From positions 57,234 to 121,233 of the forward strand of contig DDFC01000030.1 in the NCBI GenBank assembly GCA_002336895.1: a stretch of 64,000 nt of DNA, written 5' to 3'. The stretch's first letter is position 1. Each line of letters starts with the position of its first letter. The notes under the pieces were generated by a model, which was given only the letters and a program-made list of their open reading frames with translations, was not told the origin of the DNA and made no database searches. This DNA comes from Verrucomicrobiaceae bacterium UBA1938 (GTDB lineage Bacteria > Verrucomicrobiota > Verrucomicrobiia > Verrucomicrobiales > Verrucomicrobiaceae). The translations under genes and the position numbers were made by a program. Of the stretch, positions 17,738-25,749 are shown in pieces.

Positions 17738-18961
17738 TCATACACTTTCCTCCGCTTCATTCGTTGGCACCCACGCAGGGAAGGGATCTGGCAGCGCCCG
17801 CCATTCATGAGGCCCGGCTTTCATCTCATCGTTATGCAGCAGGCAGGCATCCAGTTTCGCCGTAATGGCAGCTCGGTCCATCCTCCGCCCAATGAACACG
17901 ATTTCGCTGCGGCGGTCGCCGTAAGGTTCCTGCAAATTCGCTTCGATCTCCGCCAGCGCGTCAGCATCCGCCGGCCACTCATTGCGGCTCACGGCGGACC
18001 AAAACAGGCCCATCGCCCGCGTTTCGCGCAGCACGCCCGCCTGGGAGAGATAGCCCGCCAGCTCCATGCGCGTGGCTAGCCAGAACATGCCCTTCGCCCG
18101 GATCACTCCCTCCCACGCGGCGCGCATGAAGACATCAAACCGCTGCGGATGAAACGGCCGCCGCGCCCGGTAGATGAAGCTGCTGATGCCATACTCCTCG
18201 GTCTCAGGCGTGTGCCCGTTCAGGGAGTCCAGCCAGCCCTCCGCCTGCTCGGCCTTGGCCAGCTCATACAGTCCAGTACCTAGCACCGCCTCCAGCGGCA
18301 CCTCCGACCGCCGTGTCTCATGCACCTTTGCCTCGGGGTTCAGCGCACGGACGACTCCGCGTATGTCCTCCAATTCCTCCGCGCTGACTTCGTCGGTCTT
18401 GTTGATCAGGATGACGTTCGCAAACTCGATCTGGTCTGTCAGCAGATGCACGATCGTGCGCCCATCTTCCTCAGACACCGCCTGCCCGCGCTGCTGCAGG
18501 TCATCCGTGCTGTAGTAGTCGTTGAGAAAATTCCGCGCATCCACCACGGTCACCAGCGTGTCTAGCTGTGCCAGATCATTCAGGCTGCGTCCCTGCTCAT
18601 CCTTGAAGGTGAAAGTCTCCGCCACCGGCATCGGCTCAGACACTCCGGTGGACTCGATCAGCAGCGCATCAAACCGGCCCTCCTGAGCCAGCCGGGTCAC
18701 CTCTAGCATCAGGTCCTCCCGCAGCGTGCAGCAGATGCAGCCATTGCTCATCTCCACCATTTTCTCCTCCGTGCGCGAGAGCTGTGCATCCCCCGCCTTC
18801 ACCAGTTGCGCGTCCACATTCACCTCGCTCATGTCATTCACGATCACCGCCACCCTCCGCCCCTCCCGGTTGCGCAGGATGTGGTTGAGCAGCGTGGTTT
18901 TCCCAGCGCCAAGAAAGCCGGAGAGAACCGTGACAGGGAGTTTGGAAAGGTGAGCAGACAT
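17738..18961 (-). CDS. COG0523 (CobW/ZigA-type) metallochaperone GTPase
   Basis: A 407-residue G3E-family GTPase starting at the ATG at 18961. It has Walker A GFLGAGKTT (15-23), the metal-binding CxCC motif NGCICCTLRED (CICC at 75-78), the ESTG switch region LIESTGVSEP, and the NKTD base-recognition motif (LINKTDEV). The C-terminal CobW_C domain includes RARRPFHPQRF. The length and C-terminal domain fit the zinc-responsive YciC/ZigA/ZagA subgroup, which supply zinc to client proteins in starvation. A Zur-like inverted repeat lies just upstream, which supports that role over cobalamin synthesis. Confidence 0.88.
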   Translation of the reverse strand: MSAHLSKLPVTVLSGFLGAGKTTLLNHILRNREGRRVAVIVNDMSEVNVDAQLVKAGDAQLSRTEEKMVEMSNGCICCTLREDLMLEVTRLAQEGRFDALLIESTGVSEPMPVAETFTFKDEQGRSLNDLAQLDTLVTVVDARNFLNDYYSTDDLQQRGQAVSEEDGRTIVHLLTDQIEFANVILINKTDEVSAEELEDIRGVVRALNPEAKVHETRRSEVPLEAVLGTGLYELAKAEQAEGWLDSLNGHTPETEEYGISSFIYRARRPFHPQRFDVFMRAAWEGVIRAKGMFWLATRMELAGYLSQAGVLRETRAMGLFWSAVSRNEWPADADALAEIEANLQEPYGDRRSEIVFIGRRMDRAAITAKLDACLLHNDEMKAGPHEWRALPDPFPAWVPTNEAEESV

Positions 18962-18992
18962 GCAATGGAGGCGTTTTTGATAACGCAATAAA

Positions 18993-19033
18993 GTTGCAAC
19001 AATTATGAATTACTGCAACATGATTGCATTATA
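18993..19033 (-). promoter_or_regulatory. Candidate Zur-type operator
   Basis: An inverted repeat TGCAA-CATGA-TTGCA (19014-19028), flanked by TA on both sides, and an 8-bp palindrome GTTGCAAC (18993-19000) lie 32-67 bp upstream of the GTPase start, in a short AT-rich island. The dyad geometry (AT-flanked, TGCAA...TTGCA arms) is of the Fur/Zur family kind. A TATAAT-like sequence (19028-19033 on the minus strand) overlaps the outer edge. Zur rather than Fur is inferred from the downstream gene only. Confidence 0.5.
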
Positions 19034-19449
19034 AAAATACCGCCGGAAACCCAGCACTGCCCTCAAAAGACCTTTTCGTTACCCAGCCGCTCATGATCCA
19101 CATCAGGTAGATTCAGCACCGCGCGCTACAGCAGCTTGGCCTGCGCCCGCGCTCTGGGCTGGCATAGAGTTATGCCGTAATCAGTCGAATACGAGTCTGC
19201 TCTGGATCACAGACTGTGAGAGAGTGCAGCAGGCTCTGGGGCGTGAAAGCAAGAAGCGCCCCATTTGGAGTGCGGTTGCGGAGTGAAGAATGAACGCAGC
19301 TACCGCTTTTCGCAGGCCGGACGGCAGGCTGAGGCCATAAAACCCTGCATGACCTCGCGTAAGCGGTGGCTCCGATGCACAACTGCTGATGATCCTTCAT
19401 CGGCATGCTGGGTGGTATGGCATGCGGCGAATGGATGACAGACCTGTTT
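19034..19449. repeat. Gene-free stretch with one copy of a 46-bp dispersed repeat
   Basis: I see no convincing gene here. The segment 19264-19310 (beginning TTTGGAGTGCGG and ending CAGCTACCGCTTTT) is the same repeat that occurs twice, inverted, in the gap at 20404-20596. The rest is unremarkable; the short frames in it lack coding bias. Confidence 0.5.
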
Positions 19450-20379
19450 TCAATGCATCGTGGTCTCAGCGCCCTCCGGAGCGGGGAAATCTTCCTCGTC
19501 ACTTGCCTTGGCTTCTGTGGCATCCCCGCCCTGGTTCATGGCATGGAGAGATTTCAAATAAGCGTTGTTCGGCGTGGGCTTCACGGCACGCTCCTCGGTC
19601 TGCAGCATGCCCTGCACGCGCTGGGTGCTGCCTGCGATGAGGTCGGCGATCAGCGTGGCCTCGGGCAGGTTCTTCCAGTACTTCTTTGGCATCTCCGACT
19701 GCATGGCGCTGATCTTTACGCGGGCGGGGTTGAAGATGTTCCTGTAGTAGGTGCGCCAGAGTTCGTCTTGCGCGTCCTCGTCCGGCGCGCTGCTGCGTGG
19801 CACGCCTGCGGTGAAATGCAGCCGCGTGCCATCCCAGTGCGCACATTCATGCGGGGTCAGGATGGACCAGTCCATGCCGGCAAAGCGTTTCTCAAAGAAC
19901 GGCGAAGCCAGCCGCACGATGCGGTGCTCGGGCTCAAACCACGCCACGAACTGCTCTCGCCCGGTGGCGGCATCCGTGCCCACGAGGCGGAAGCGCACAA
20001 AGGCATGCATCTTGTGGATGTCCCGCCCCACGGCCTTGCACCAGTCCTGCAGCTGGCGCACATCGCGGTCGGTTGGCATCGATAGCAGGTGGCGCTCTCC
20101 GCCGACGGTGAGCCGCCACAGCACGCGGTACAGCATGGCCCAGCGTCGTGCATCGGTATGCGCTGCGGCACTGCGTGCCAGATCGAGGAAGGCGGGGGGC
20201 ACCTTGATGGCCTGTGCACCCGGCACGGCGAACGCAGCGGGCTCTTCACGCACAAATAGCGCGGCCTCCTGCGCATCATCCGCCCACAGCACCTCGTGCG
20301 GCGCCACACTTTGGGCCAGCAAAGCGCGTGCCGCAGCACGCCAGGCTTCAAACTCAGGTTCGATGACGACGGTGCGCAT
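19450..20379 (-). CDS. DUF4130-type DNA metabolism protein (TIGR03915-like)
   Basis: A 309-residue protein starting MRTVVIEPEFEAWRAAARAL. It contains the recognisable blocks MLYRVLWRLTVGGERHLLSM, then RQLQDWCKAVGRDIHKMHAF, VRFR, FVAWFEPEHRIVRLASPFF, KRFAGMDWSILTPHECAHWD and WRTYYRNIFNPARVKISAMQ, then SEMPKKYWKNLPEA. These define the DUF4130 family found next to a radical SAM protein and sometimes fused to a uracil-DNA glycosylase-like domain; no such fusion is present here. The chemistry is not known to me. It follows the radical SAM gene on the same strand and probably shares its LexA-type promoter. The Glu/Ala-rich C-terminal tail is probably disordered. Confidence 0.85.
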   Translation of the reverse strand: MRTVVIEPEFEAWRAAARALLAQSVAPHEVLWADDAQEAALFVREEPAAFAVPGAQAIKVPPAFLDLARSAAAHTDARRWAMLYRVLWRLTVGGERHLLSMPTDRDVRQLQDWCKAVGRDIHKMHAFVRFRLVGTDAATGREQFVAWFEPEHRIVRLASPFFEKRFAGMDWSILTPHECAHWDGTRLHFTAGVPRSSAPDEDAQDELWRTYYRNIFNPARVKISAMQSEMPKKYWKNLPEATLIADLIAGSTQRVQGMLQTEERAVKPTPNNAYLKSLHAMNQGGDATEAKASDEEDFPAPEGAETTMH

Positions 20380-20403
20380 GCAGGGCGGAGAGGCTAGGCG
20401 TTA

Positions 20404-20596
20404 TTTGGACTGCGGCTGCGCAGTGAGGCACGAACGGAGCTGCCGCTTTCAAACGTCCCGTGGCCGTTGCAGGCTCGCTGCGGCTGCGAACCACCGCCAG
20501 CTTCCGCCTTCGGACATTCCATGGCATGTGCATGTCCAGCACCACGCCGAAAGCGGTGGCTGCGCTCATTCTTCGCTGCGCAGCCGCACTCCCCAA
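20404..20596. repeat. Inverted pair of a 46-bp repeat (MITE-like)
   Basis: The gap between the DUF4130 and radical SAM genes holds two head-to-head copies of one repeat: 20404-20450 (starts TTTGGACTGCGGCTGCG, ends GCTGCCGCTTTC) and its inverse at 20548-20596 (starts GAAAGCGGTGGCTGCG, ends AGCCGCACTCCCCAAAA). A third copy is at 19264-19310. An inverted pair around about 100 bp looks like a small non-autonomous element or a REP-doublet. No coding frame is credible. Confidence 0.6.
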
Positions 20597-20698
20597 AAAA
20601 GCCTGCCCCGCGAAGGGCCATGAAAATGAGCAGCCAGCCCAGAGCCATTCGTGAAAATTCGCGGATCTTCGTGGTCATTCGTGTTGATGATCATTTCC

Positions 20699-21991
20699 TC
20701 ACAGCTCCCCCGATCTCGCGGAGATGAAATCGCCGGCGGTCGGTTTGGGCGCTGCGCCGAAGTTTATTTCCAGCTGCTCCGGCGGCGGCAGAAAGCGGGC
20801 GCGCAGGGAGTCGCTGTCCAGCCCCAGACGTGCAGGGTGGTGGTCTGCAGCAGTGATGAAAGGCAGCAGCTTCTTCATCTGCAGGCGCAGGCGAATCAGG
20901 TCGGCCAGCCGCAGCCGCGTGTAGCGCCGTGCCGCCAGGATGCGTTCCACATTGCGCACGCCCAGGCCGGGGATGCGCAGCAGCAGCTCACGCGGTGCGC
21001 GGTTCACATCCACCGGGAAGGAGGCGCGGTTTCGCAGCGCCCAGGAGAGCTTGGGATCCAGCGCGAGATCGAGATTCGGCGCAGCAGCAGAGGCGATCTC
21101 CTCCACTTTGAATTCATAAAAGCGCAGCAGCCAGTCGGCCTGGTACAGGCGGTGCTCGCGGATCAGCGGCGGGGCCTTCAGCGGCAGGATGGTGGACGGC
21201 TCTGGGATGGGGCTGAAGGCGGAGTAGTACACGCGGCGCAGGCGGTGCGCGGTGTACAGCTTGTCCGCGCAGCCGAGGATGGTGGCGTCCGTGGAGGCAT
21301 CCGCCCCCACGAGCATCTGCGTGCTCTGCCCGGTGGCAAAGGGCGGCGGCTTCGGCGCGTTCGGTTTGCGCTTCTCCGCATGGCGTTCGTCGATCTTCCC
21401 CCGGATGCGCCCCATGGCCTCCTCCGTGCGCGCGAGGTTTTTCTCTGGGGCCAGCGTGTTCAGGCTCTGCTGGCTGGGCAGCTCCACATTGATGCTGATG
21501 CGGTCCGCATAGCGCCCCGCCAGTGCGATGAGATCCTGCGAGGCTTCGGGGATCGTTTTAAGGTGGATGTAGCCGCGAAACTGGTGCACCTCCCGCAGCT
21601 TGCGCGCCACGTCGATGACCAGTTCCATCGTGTGGTCCGCACTGCGGATGATGCCGCTGCTGAGGAACAGGCCCTCGATGTAGTTCCGCTTGTAGAAATC
21701 CAGCGTCAGCCGCACCACCTCGTCCGGCGTGAACCGCGCCCGCGTTACGTTGCTGGAGCGGCGGTTGATGCAGTAGTGGCAGTCGTACAGGCAGGCGTTC
21801 GTCATGAGCACTTTCATGAGCGACACGCAGCGCCCGTCCGGCGTGTAGGAGTGGCAGATTCCCATCCCACCAGTGGACCCCACGCCCGCGCTCCCCCGCG
21901 AATCCTTCCTCGCTGCGCCGCTGCTCGCGCACGAAGCATCATACTTCGCCGCATCCGCCAGGATTTCGAGTTTGCGGTGGAGGTCCATCAT
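20699..21991 (-). CDS. Radical SAM DNA modification/repair protein (TIGR03916-like)
   Basis: A 430-residue radical SAM protein starting MMDLHRKLEILADAAKYDAS. The cluster motif CLYDCHYC (Cys 67, 71, 74) has the Cx3Cx2C spacing and is preceded by GICHSYTPDGRCVSLMKVLM. Further blocks are FLSSGII, GYIHLKTIPEAS and SINVELPS. A C-terminal helix-hairpin-helix-like region (VNRAPRELLLRIPGLGVRNV) suggests DNA binding. This is the partner of DUF4130 proteins, a conserved but biochemically obscure pair named as putative DNA modification/repair. A perfect TGTTC-N4-GAACA palindrome in its promoter supports induction by DNA damage. The start is at 21991 or the second Met 3 bp inside. Confidence 0.9.
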   Translation of the reverse strand: MMDLHRKLEILADAAKYDASCASSGAARKDSRGSAGVGSTGGMGICHSYTPDGRCVSLMKVLMTNACLYDCHYCINRRSSNVTRARFTPDEVVRLTLDFYKRNYIEGLFLSSGIIRSADHTMELVIDVARKLREVHQFRGYIHLKTIPEASQDLIALAGRYADRISINVELPSQQSLNTLAPEKNLARTEEAMGRIRGKIDERHAEKRKPNAPKPPPFATGQSTQMLVGADASTDATILGCADKLYTAHRLRRVYYSAFSPIPEPSTILPLKAPPLIREHRLYQADWLLRFYEFKVEEIASAAAPNLDLALDPKLSWALRNRASFPVDVNRAPRELLLRIPGLGVRNVERILAARRYTRLRLADLIRLRLQMKKLLPFITAADHHPARLGLDSDSLRARFLPPPEQLEINFGAAPKPTAGDFISARSGEL

Positions 21992-22020
21992 GAGCGCAGG
22001 CCAGGAGCAGGCATGCGGAT

Positions 22021-22048
22021 CTTATACTGTTCACAAGAACATTTTCAA
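22021..22048 (-). promoter_or_regulatory. Promoter with LexA-type (SOS) box between -35 and -10
   Basis: On the minus strand, TTGAAA (22048-22043) and TATAAG (22026-22021) are separated by 16 nt, and the spacer contains the perfect palindrome TGTTC-TTGT-GAACA (22041-22028). The -10 is about 30 bp before the radical SAM start codon. From memory, TGTTC-N4-GAACA is the LexA motif described for Verrucomicrobia; here it sits exactly where a repressor would block polymerase. Confidence 0.75.
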
Positions 22049-22160
22049 TCGTGAAGGTGGCCATATCGGCAGTCTTTTGGACGTTCAAAATGGCAGGCGT
22101 GTTGCCGCCTCTGAATGACAGTCAGATCCACCCTCGCTTCGTCCGTGTAAACCAGTCGCA

Positions 22161-22394
22161 TTAGGCGATGACTGAGTCGAGTTCAGCTATGATTTCCTCG
22201 TGGCTGTAAGAGCGTGTTTCACCGTGTTCGCGGCGCAGCACCCGGGCATCCATTTCCTCGCGCCACTGAGGCGGCATCTCATCGTCATCTTCCAGGCTCA
22301 CCAGCAGTCGCTCCGCAATGTAGGAGCGCTCGGGGCGTGGCATGGCGAGGGCGCTTTGGAGAACGCTGGTGATGTCAATGGCCTCGGTGCTCAT
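22161..22394 (-). CDS. Putative addiction-module antitoxin-like protein (orphan)
   Basis: A 77-residue protein, MSTEAIDITSVLQSALAMPR then PERSYIAERLLVSLEDDDEM. The pattern L-x(3)-ALxLPxxERxxLAExLLxSLE followed by an acidic stretch and W-x-E-E-x(2)-R-R matches the short putative addiction-module components that usually precede a RelE/ParE-like toxin gene. No toxin frame follows it on the minus strand, so it is solitary here or its toxin is lost or elsewhere. Confidence 0.72.
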   Translation of the reverse strand: MSTEAIDITSVLQSALAMPRPERSYIAERLLVSLEDDDEMPPQWREEMDARVLRREHGETRSYSHEEIIAELDSVIA

Positions 22395-22503
22395 GGGATG
22401 AGTGTATCAGCCGACGGCTAATATTTTAACCGGGGATGCGGGCTAGAGAAGTAGCGGCGTAGGGAGGCTTGATGGAGATCTGAGTCCATATATCATAGTT
22501 GAG

Positions 22504-22773
22504 ATGAACTTGGAATCGGAGAAAGATTCAGCCCGGCGGAGGGTGGAAGTATTCCTGTCTCGGTATGCGGATCACGATGCCAGCTTTGCCCCGTTGCGTT
22601 TGGCAAGGGCGTGGCTGGACGAGTTGATGAAAACCGAATTTGATCCGCTGGCTCTTGTCCAGATTCGCGATGAGGCCAAAGGCATTCAAAACCGATTCGA
22701 CATCGCTTTCTTCACCTTCTGCAATCACATCGACGGGGTGGTCAAAGAATTGACGCGCCCAATTGGAGCCTGA
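22504..22773 (+). CDS. Hypothetical protein, 89 residues
   Basis: A small cytoplasmic, mostly helical protein (MNLESEKDSARRRVEVFLSR, then LARAWLDELMKTEFDPLALV and an aromatic FDIAFFTFCNHID). It has no signal peptide and no motif I recognise. It ends one base before the stop of the convergent DUF1501 gene. The composition looks genuine and the AT-richer upstream region could hold its promoter, but it stands alone. Confidence 0.6.
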   Translation: MNLESEKDSARRRVEVFLSRYADHDASFAPLRLARAWLDELMKTEFDPLALVQIRDEAKGIQNRFDIAFFTFCNHIDGVVKELTRPIGA

Positions 22774-22774
22774 C

Positions 22775-24193
22775 TCACCCCAAAATCCCCGGCACCAGCT
22801 CCCCATGCACATCCGTCAGCCGGAAATCACGCCCCTGATATCGGAAGGTCAGCCGCTCATGATCCAGCCCCAGCAGGTTCAGCACCGTGGCATTCAGGTC
22901 ATGCGTATGCACCGGGTTTTCGGCAATGTTAAAGCCAAAGTCATCCGTCTTGCCATACACCGTCCCCGGCTTGATCCCGCCGCCCGCCATCCACATCGTG
23001 TAGGCATCCTTGTGGTGATCACGCCCCGGCGAGGTCTTGGTGCCATCCTGATTCGCCCCCTGGCGCAGCGGAGTGCGGCCAAACTCCCCGCCCCAGATCA
23101 CCAGCGTCTCATCCAGCAGCCCGCGCTGCTTCAGGTCCCGCACCAGCGCAGCCATCGGCTGGTCCACATCCTTCGCCTTCGCCGTCAGTCGTTGCTTCAG
23201 GCCGCCATGGTGATCCCAGTCCGAATCAAACAGCTGCACCATCCGCACTCCGCGCTCGATCAGCCGTCGCGCCAGCAGGCAGTTGTTCGCAAAGGACGCC
23301 TTGCCCGGCTGCGCCCCATACATCTCCAGCGTCGCCTGGTTCTCCCGCGTGATGTCCATCAGCTCCGGCACGCTCGTCTGCATCCGGTACGCCATCTCAT
23401 ACTGGCTGATCCGCGTCGCGATTTCCGGATCTCCCATCACCCCCAGCTGCTGCTCATTCAGCGCCTTCACCGCATCCAGCACATGGCGCCGGTCCTTCGC
23501 ACTCTGCCCCGCCGGATTCCCCAGAAACAGCACCGGCTCCCCGCTGCCGCGAAACTGGATGCCCTGATACACACTCGGCAGAAATCCCGTGCTCCACAGC
23601 GTCGATCCCGCCCCGCCTGCCGGGCCTGAGAGCAGCACCACATACGCAGGCAGGTCGCGGTTCTCCGTCCCCAGGCCATACGTCACCCACGCCCCCAGGC
23701 TCGGCCTTCCTCCCTGGCCAAAGCCCGTGTGCAGAAACATCTGCGCCGGCGCGTGATTGATCTCATTCGTGTGCAGAGACTTCACCACGCAGAGGTCATC
23801 CGCCACCGTGCCCAGGTGCGGCAGCAGCTCGCTCAGCTCCAGCCCGCTCTGCCCGTGCCGCTTGAATTGAAACTCCGTCCCCGCCAGCTTCATCTCCCCG
23901 CCGATAAACGCAAAGCGCTTCCCCTTCGTCAGCTCCTCCGGGCAGTTCTGCCCGTCCATCTTCTGCAGCAGCGGCTTGTAGTCATACAGATCCAGCTGCG
24001 AAGGCGCGCCGATCATGTGCAGGTAGATGATGTGCTTCGCCTTCGGCGCAAAGTGCGGCCTCGGTGCCACCGGCACACCCGCTGCTGGCAGATCCCGCGC
24101 CAGCAGAGACCCCAGCGCCACCCCACCCAGCCCCAGACCAGACTGCCGGAAGAACTGGCGGCGGGAGACATCGAGAAAAGCAGGCGTGTTCAT
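22775..24193 (-). CDS. Tat-exported DUF1501 protein
   Basis: A 472-residue protein starting at the ATG at 24193. It has a twin-arginine leader (SRRQFFRQSGLGLGGVALGS) and the DUF1501 body: HIIYLHMIGAPSQLDLYDYK, PHLGTVADDLCVVKSLHT, EINHAPAQMFLHTGF, RPSLGAWVTYGLG, and a C-terminal phosphatase/sulfatase-like block GGEFGRTPLRQGANQDGT then GRDHHKDAYTMWMAGGGIKP. The family has the alkaline-phosphatase-superfamily fold and is strongly expanded in Planctomycetes and Verrucomicrobia, usually beside a DUF1549/DUF1553 cytochrome. No such partner is adjacent here. Function is unknown. Confidence 0.9.
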   Translation of the reverse strand: MNTPAFLDVSRRQFFRQSGLGLGGVALGSLLARDLPAAGVPVAPRPHFAPKAKHIIYLHMIGAPSQLDLYDYKPLLQKMDGQNCPEELTKGKRFAFIGGEMKLAGTEFQFKRHGQSGLELSELLPHLGTVADDLCVVKSLHTNEINHAPAQMFLHTGFGQGGRPSLGAWVTYGLGTENRDLPAYVVLLSGPAGGAGSTLWSTGFLPSVYQGIQFRGSGEPVLFLGNPAGQSAKDRRHVLDAVKALNEQQLGVMGDPEIATRISQYEMAYRMQTSVPELMDITRENQATLEMYGAQPGKASFANNCLLARRLIERGVRMVQLFDSDWDHHGGLKQRLTAKAKDVDQPMAALVRDLKQRGLLDETLVIWGGEFGRTPLRQGANQDGTKTSPGRDHHKDAYTMWMAGGGIKPGTVYGKTDDFGFNIAENPVHTHDLNATVLNLLGLDHERLTFRYQGRDFRLTDVHGELVPGILG

Positions 24194-24306
24194 GGCTGGC
24201 AGTCGCAAATAGAGAGCGTGTGTTCCCCATGAAACGCACCCAGGCACCCCGAGATTGCGCCCTCATTCACGCATCCACATCCGTTGGCGGCAGCACACAG
24301 CCGTGA

Positions 24307-24325
24307 GACGGGCTGCCAGCCCGTC
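24307..24325. repeat. Small REP-like hairpin
   Basis: GACGGGCT-GCC-AGCCCGTC, an 8-bp perfect stem. A close relative, GACAGGCTGCCAGCCTGTC, lies in the repeat-rich gap after the dynamin gene at about 27671-27689, so this is a dispersed family in the genome. Confidence 0.55.
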
Positions 24326-24374
24326 CACCTTTCGCACTCTTTGGCCCACCACCATCATCACGCAGAACTAGTCC

Positions 24375-25403
24375 TCACAGCCACACCAGCGGCAGCGGTA
24401 CGATCAGCACCACATCCGCCAGCACCCGGTACGCATCCACAGACCACCTCCTCCGCGTCGCATGCAGCAGTGCATACAGCACCAGCGCTCCCAGCGCCGC
24501 ACGGGCCAGCCCGCTCAGTCCCGGCTCCAGCTCACCCATTCGCGCAGACTCCAGCAGCGCCAGCGTAAAAAGCACCGCCCCCACCATCAGCTGCATATGC
24601 CGTGCATCCGCCTTCACACCCTCCTCCCGCCGCGAGATCCCGTGCAGATTGCACGCAAACAGCAGCGCCAGCAGCACACACTCCAGCACCGGCTCCGCCA
24701 GCGTCTCCGGCATCGAAAGAAACCGCGTGCTCGTCGTGCATCCCATCGCAAACAGCAGCGCCGCCGCCCACTCCTTCGGCAGCAGCAGCCCCATCCGCAC
24801 ATCCAGCTGTCGCAGAAAGGACAGCACCATCGCCCCCAGCACACCCAGGCTCAGCATAAACCGGTGCCCGCTCTCCAGCGGCAGCCGCGAGATCAGCAGG
24901 ATGGCCCCCAGCCCCGCGCACGACACAAACACATCCCGCATCACCCGGCTGCCCTGCGCAGACCACCCTGCCAGATACAGCGCCACCAGCAGTGCCAGCC
25001 CCACCGCCTGCCACAGCACTCCCTCTGGGATCACGTAAAAGGCCATCCATCCCAGCAGCACCATCGCCGCAGGCACCACCCCCAGCAGCAGCACATGCCG
25101 GTGTCGGTGGTAAAAGGCATGCCTCACATCCAGCTCCGCCGCGTCCTTCACACCCAGCGTATCCAGCGTCCGGTCCAGCACATAGATCACCCAGCACGCC
25201 AGCGCCAGCCCCGCATTCAGCAGCGGCGTCAGCCGGATCCCATGCGCGTGCGCCAGCGCCATCTGCCACAGCACCGCTACCACCGGCGCCTCCAGGCTCA
25301 GCACATGCGGCCACAGCCACCACGGCGTCCGCCGCGCGTGCGCAGCATCATCAGCCACCGCATTCGCAGGCGTGCTGTCGCTGGCTGGTTGGGGTGCGGT
25401 CAC
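24375..25403 (-). CDS. Polytopic membrane protein, possibly UbiA-like
   Basis: A 342-residue protein with about eight or nine hydrophobic segments (for example LLGVVPAAMVLLGWMAFYVI, WQAVGLALLVALYLAGW, LMVGAVLFTLALLESA). A cytosolic CWVIYVLDRTLDTLG after the second segment resembles the Asp-rich prenyl-diphosphate motif of UbiA-type prenyltransferases, but the canonical N-D-x(2)-D spacing is not fully met and a second Asp motif is not clear. It could be a diverged member or an unrelated membrane protein. It lies 181 bp upstream of the DUF1501 gene on the same strand. Confidence 0.6.
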   Translation of the reverse strand: MTAPQPASDSTPANAVADDAAHARRTPWWLWPHVLSLEAPVVAVLWQMALAHAHGIRLTPLLNAGLALACWVIYVLDRTLDTLGVKDAAELDVRHAFYHRHRHVLLLGVVPAAMVLLGWMAFYVIPEGVLWQAVGLALLVALYLAGWSAQGSRVMRDVFVSCAGLGAILLISRLPLESGHRFMLSLGVLGAMVLSFLRQLDVRMGLLLPKEWAAALLFAMGCTTSTRFLSMPETLAEPVLECVLLALLFACNLHGISRREEGVKADARHMQLMVGAVLFTLALLESARMGELEPGLSGLARAALGALVLYALLHATRRRWSVDAYRVLADVVLIVPLPLVWL

Positions 25404-25749
25404 AGGCCCCTTTCTTTAATTCCCCACCACACAAAAGCGAACACCTTCGCCCACGTTTTTTTCATCAAACCTCAGGCGCTAAGCCAAAGACAAACACCAC
25501 CTGAAGAGCACGCTTATCCACACTCGCCCAAGAGCGCCCCCGCACCTCAATCGTCCTCGTCCTCCTGCTCGAACTCGTCCTCGCTCCATCCGCTCCGCAA
25601 ACACCCATCCCTCCCTTATTCTCCCACTCTCCCACTGAGCACTGAGCACTGAGCGCTGCCCACCCACCCGCCCCTCACCCTCGCACAAATCCCACGCTGC
25701 ACAGTTGCGGCCCCTATCCCCACGCGGCACCTTCCCTCTACCCCCATTC
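25404..25749. other. Gene-free, pyrimidine-rich stretch
   Basis: No coding frame with the local codon bias is visible. The sequence is strongly C/T-rich on the plus strand with short hexamer-type runs such as TCGTCC at about 25550-25560 and a direct ACTGAGC repeat at about 25635-25652. It presumably contains the divergent promoters of the membrane-protein gene and the dynamin-like gene, but none is clear enough to mark. Confidence 0.4.

Noticed and set aside
24375..25403. Confident UbiA prenyltransferase call
   Set aside because: Only one Asp motif (VLDRTLD) resembles the family; the second motif is not visible.
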